Shown in pieces: positions 61,907 through 64,000 of a stretch of DNA of 64,000 nt. The translations under genes were made by a program, and so were the position numbers. The notes under the pieces were generated by a model. That model was not told the origin of the DNA, ran no database searches, and saw only the letters and a program-made list of their open reading frames with translations. The stretch is from NCBI RefSeq assembly GCF_003065385.1, contig NZ_CP023277.1, positions 1,706,889 through 1,770,888 on the forward strand, given 5' to 3'. Numbering within the stretch: the first letter of the stretch is position 1; each line of letters starts with the position of its first letter. Origin of the DNA: Polynucleobacter acidiphobus (GTDB lineage Bacteria > Pseudomonadota > Gammaproteobacteria > Burkholderiales > Burkholderiaceae).

Positions 61907-63652
61907 TTACATCTTTTGCGGGGCACTAACCCCTAATATTTTTAGGCCATTTTCCAAGACTTGCCGTGTAGCAGCCAACAAGGCCAAGCGTGCTAATTTA
62001 AGATGCTCGTCGTCCACCAAAACGCGGTCTGCGTTATAAAAGGTATGAAAGTCGCCGGCGAGTTCACGCAGATAGAAGGCAACCGCATGAGGGGCCAAAT
62101 CGTGCGCAGCATTGGCTAATACCTCCGGATACTCAGATAATCGCCGCAATAAGTGATCGGCCGCCTTACTGTCAAGCAGACTCAAATTCGCATGCTCTAA
62201 GGCGCTAGACTCCCCGCCCCATTGCTGAAGAATCGAACAAATCCGTGCGTGGGCATACTGCACATAAAAGACGGGATTCTCATCATTCTGTTGCAAAGCT
62301 AGATTCACATCGAATACAAATTCGGTATCCGCTTTACGCGAGATCAAGAAAAAGCGAACTGCATCGCGCCCACGCTGCAACGCCAGATTTCGCTCATCAT
62401 CGGTCATTTGTGGATGAATGCCGCCAGACCATTCGACCAAATCTCGCAACGTGACATAGGAGCCAACGCGCTTGGAGAGTTTGACCTCTTCACCATCGCG
62501 AATGACCGTGACCATCTTATGCAACACATAATCGGGATAGGTGGTTGGAATTGGCCAATTACGTTTTTGTGCTACTCCCTGTATTCCAGAGCGGACTCGA
62601 GCAATCGTGCCATGATGATCACTGCCCTGAACATTAATCACTTTTTCAAAACCACGGCTCCATTTGTTGATGTGATAAGCCACATCTGGAACAAAATAGG
62701 TATAGCTACCATCGGACTTGCGCATTACACGGTCCTTGTCATCACCATCTAAAGTGGTCTTTAGCCATAAAGCGCCATCGGCTTCATAGGTTTTATCAAC
62801 TGCTTGAAGATCGCCAATAACCTGCTTAACGCTTCCATCGGTATACAAAGAAGATTCCAAATAAAACTGGTCAAATTGCACGCCAAAGGTCTTCAAGTCA
62901 ATATCTTGCTCTTTGCGCAAATAGGCCACTGCATATTGACGGATTTTCTCTAGATCAGACGGATCATGCCCAGCACCTTGGTAAGACTCGGCAATCTCAG
63001 CAATGTACTCACCGTTGTAGGCCTCTTTGGGCCAATTGGGGCTTTTGGGATTCAAACCCCGTAAACGCGCCTGCACCGATAGCGCGAGATTATGAATCTG
63101 AACTCCGGCATCGTTGTAATAAAACTCCCGATGCACATCAGTATCTTGGCTGTCTAAAAGATTGGCCAATGCATCACCGAGAGCTGCCTGACGCCCGTGT
63201 CCAACATGCAAAGGTCCGGTGGGATTAGCAGATACAAATTCAATCATGGCCCGCTTGGGCAGGCCCGGGTCTGACGTACCCATGCTATCCCGACGGCCAA
63301 AACCTGCACCCTCACGTAATATAAGTCCCACCACCGCAGACTTGGCCGCAAGACTCAAACGAAAATTAATGAATCCGGGCCCAGCAATTTCAGCGCTTGC
63401 AATCAGTTGTCCGTACTCAGGAAATTGATTTAATTGGCCAAGAATGGCTTGTGCCAACTCGCGCGGATTGGTCTTCCAGGCCTTCGAAATTTGCAAAGCA
63501 ATATTGCATGCAACATCGCCATGGTCGGCAACTTTGGGTCGCTCTAAATGCGGAATCGGAAACTCACCGGCTGCGAGTCCACGCTCTTGCGCTAGGGCAT
63601 TCAGAGCATTAGTGATGCATTGCGTGAGCTGAGTTTTTTGGCTAGACAACAT
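61907..63652 (-). CDS. argS: Arginyl-tRNA synthetase
   Basis: Charges tRNA-Arg. The 581-aa class I synthetase shows [18 protein letters not shown] (HIGH-like HVGH), [11 protein letters not shown] (KMSKS variant, normal for ArgRS) and the anticodon-binding DALR domain near the C-terminus ([15 protein letters not shown]). Starts 38 bases from the divergent DUF1840 gene; TAAACT lies 10 bases upstream of its ATG. Confidence 0.97.
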   Translation of the reverse strand: MLSSQKTQLTQCITNALNALAQERGLAAGEFPIPHLERPKVADHGDVACNIALQISKAWKTNPRELAQAILGQLNQFPEYGQLIASAEIAGPGFINFRLSLAAKSAVVGLILREGAGFGRRDSMGTSDPGLPKRAMIEFVSANPTGPLHVGHGRQAALGDALANLLDSQDTDVHREFYYNDAGVQIHNLALSVQARLRGLNPKSPNWPKEAYNGEYIAEIAESYQGAGHDPSDLEKIRQYAVAYLRKEQDIDLKTFGVQFDQFYLESSLYTDGSVKQVIGDLQAVDKTYEADGALWLKTTLDGDDKDRVMRKSDGSYTYFVPDVAYHINKWSRGFEKVINVQGSDHHGTIARVRSGIQGVAQKRNWPIPTTYPDYVLHKMVTVIRDGEEVKLSKRVGSYVTLRDLVEWSGGIHPQMTDDERNLALQRGRDAVRFFLISRKADTEFVFDVNLALQQNDENPVFYVQYAHARICSILQQWGGESSALEHANLSLLDSKAADHLLRRLSEYPEVLANAAHDLAPHAVAFYLRELAGDFHTFYNADRVLVDDEHLKLARLALLAATRQVLENGLKILGVSAPQKM

Positions 63653-63678
63653 AGAGATGAAAGTTTATCAGTGATGGT

Positions 63679-63684
63679 AAGCTT
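63679..63684 (+). promoter_or_regulatory. -10-like TAAGCT before the DUF1840 gene
   Basis: TAAGCT, then TGATGC, then ATG at 63691: 6-base spacing. The hexamer is a weak -10, fitting only the TAnnnT pattern. Confidence 0.3.
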
Positions 63685-63690
63685 GATGCA

Positions 63691-64000
63691 TGATTCATCA
63701 ATTCCAGACCAAAAATGCAGCCCCTGTCATCATGCTCGATGACCTAACGCATCGAATTTTTAATGCCATTGGCCGCCCATTCGAGAATCAGGGTATTTTT
63801 CTGCCAGAACAAATTCCGGGATACATCGAACGGCTGCAGGCTGCGATTGATGCTGAACACGATAAGGCGCCTAGCTCAGGTACTGGCGATGACGAGGATC
63901 AATCGACCGATCCTGACCTCTTGGGACGAAGGGCTTACCCCTTTCTTGAACTACTGCGTCAGGCGCTAAAAAACCAGGAGCCGGTGGTCTGGGGTGTGTG
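63691..64000 (+). CDS. DUF1840 family protein, 3'-truncated by window edge
   Basis: The window ends after 103 codons without a stop. The N-terminus reads MIHQFQTKNAAPVIMLDDLT, then IFNAIGRPFENQGIFLPEQI, which matches the small cytoplasmic DUF1840 proteins conserved next to argS in betaproteobacteria. Function unknown. The correct frame starts at 63691; an overlapping ATG at 63687 opens a different frame and gives no recognisable protein. Confidence 0.82.

Overview
The window reads as a contiguous piece of a betaproteobacterial chromosome, most likely Burkholderiaceae and probably close to Polynucleobacter. The grounds are moderate GC, very tight gene packing, and beta-specific neighbourhoods: hprK beside ptsN/rapZ, a TPR-LolB/ispE/tRNA-Gln/prs/rplY/pth block, a caa3-type cytochrome oxidase cluster with DUF2970, twin-TM and 41-aa assembly proteins, TorF porin/glnK/amtB, and type-III gshA. 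The genus is inference from gene content; no rRNA or marker search was possible. I see no phage, insertion sequence, CRISPR array, integron or defence locus. All genes look intact apart from two cut by the window edges: uvrA on the left and a DUF1840 gene on the right. No gene-free stretch exceeds 300 bases; the longest are 46938-47193, 44144-44342 and 32079-32264, and all are described below.

Layout. 1-2596: end of uvrA. 2633-10215: kdsD-kdsC-lptCAB-rpoN-hpf-ptsN-hprK-rapZ, which combines Kdo synthesis, LPS transport, sigma-54 and the regulatory PTS. 10176-12130 (minus): mutM-mutY oxidised-guanine repair. 12166-17052: TPR-LolB fusion, ispE, tRNA-Gln, prs, rplY, pth. 17058-21196 (minus): two M16 peptidases, rsmD, coaD, ferredoxin. 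21297-23226: ftsY and rpoH, the latter behind a perfect CIRCE operator. 23230-32078 (minus): complete cytochrome c oxidase, heme A and copper-assembly cluster. 32265-36496: bioC-like, comF, trmL, then gpsA-secB-grxC-yibN. 36519-39422: gpmA, ctpA, moeB-like. 39419-44143 (minus): gshA-gshB-EIIA(Man)-ptsH-ptsI. 44343-46937 (minus): nitrogen operon porin-glnK-amtB behind a consensus sigma-54 promoter. 47194-53506: ubiK, MFS transporter, lipoprotein, lipA-lipB-DUF493, hydrolase, ferredoxin, VanZ. 53545-55645: birA-coaX and rfaE2. 55779-60580: gpx plus a FAD oxidoreductase/DUF1365/cfa/SDR lipid-modification operon. 60583-64000: dsbA-SPOR, argS, DUF1840.

How the genes work together. The PTS proteins (EI, HPr, EIIA-Ntr, EIIA-Man, HPr kinase, RapZ) form a regulatory phosphorelay with no sugar permease in the window. 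rpoN lies in the same window as a sigma-54 promoter, with two NtrC-like upstream sites, that should drive its nitrogen operon. The cox cluster carries catalytic subunits, heme A synthesis and copper delivery in one transcriptional direction.

The most unusual signal is regulatory. At least 17 genes or operon leaders have a -10-like hexamer (TAnnnT, often TATAAT, TAGAAT or TACAAT) ending exactly 6-8 bases before the start codon, which predicts leaderless mRNAs. Several divergent pairs share one palindromic or overlapping -10. This is a sequence pattern and has not been tested experimentally. Other items worth checking are the TPR-LolB fusion, the altered MutY cysteine spacing, a BioC-like protein without the glycine-rich SAM motif, and a hairpin that buries the ptsN start codon.
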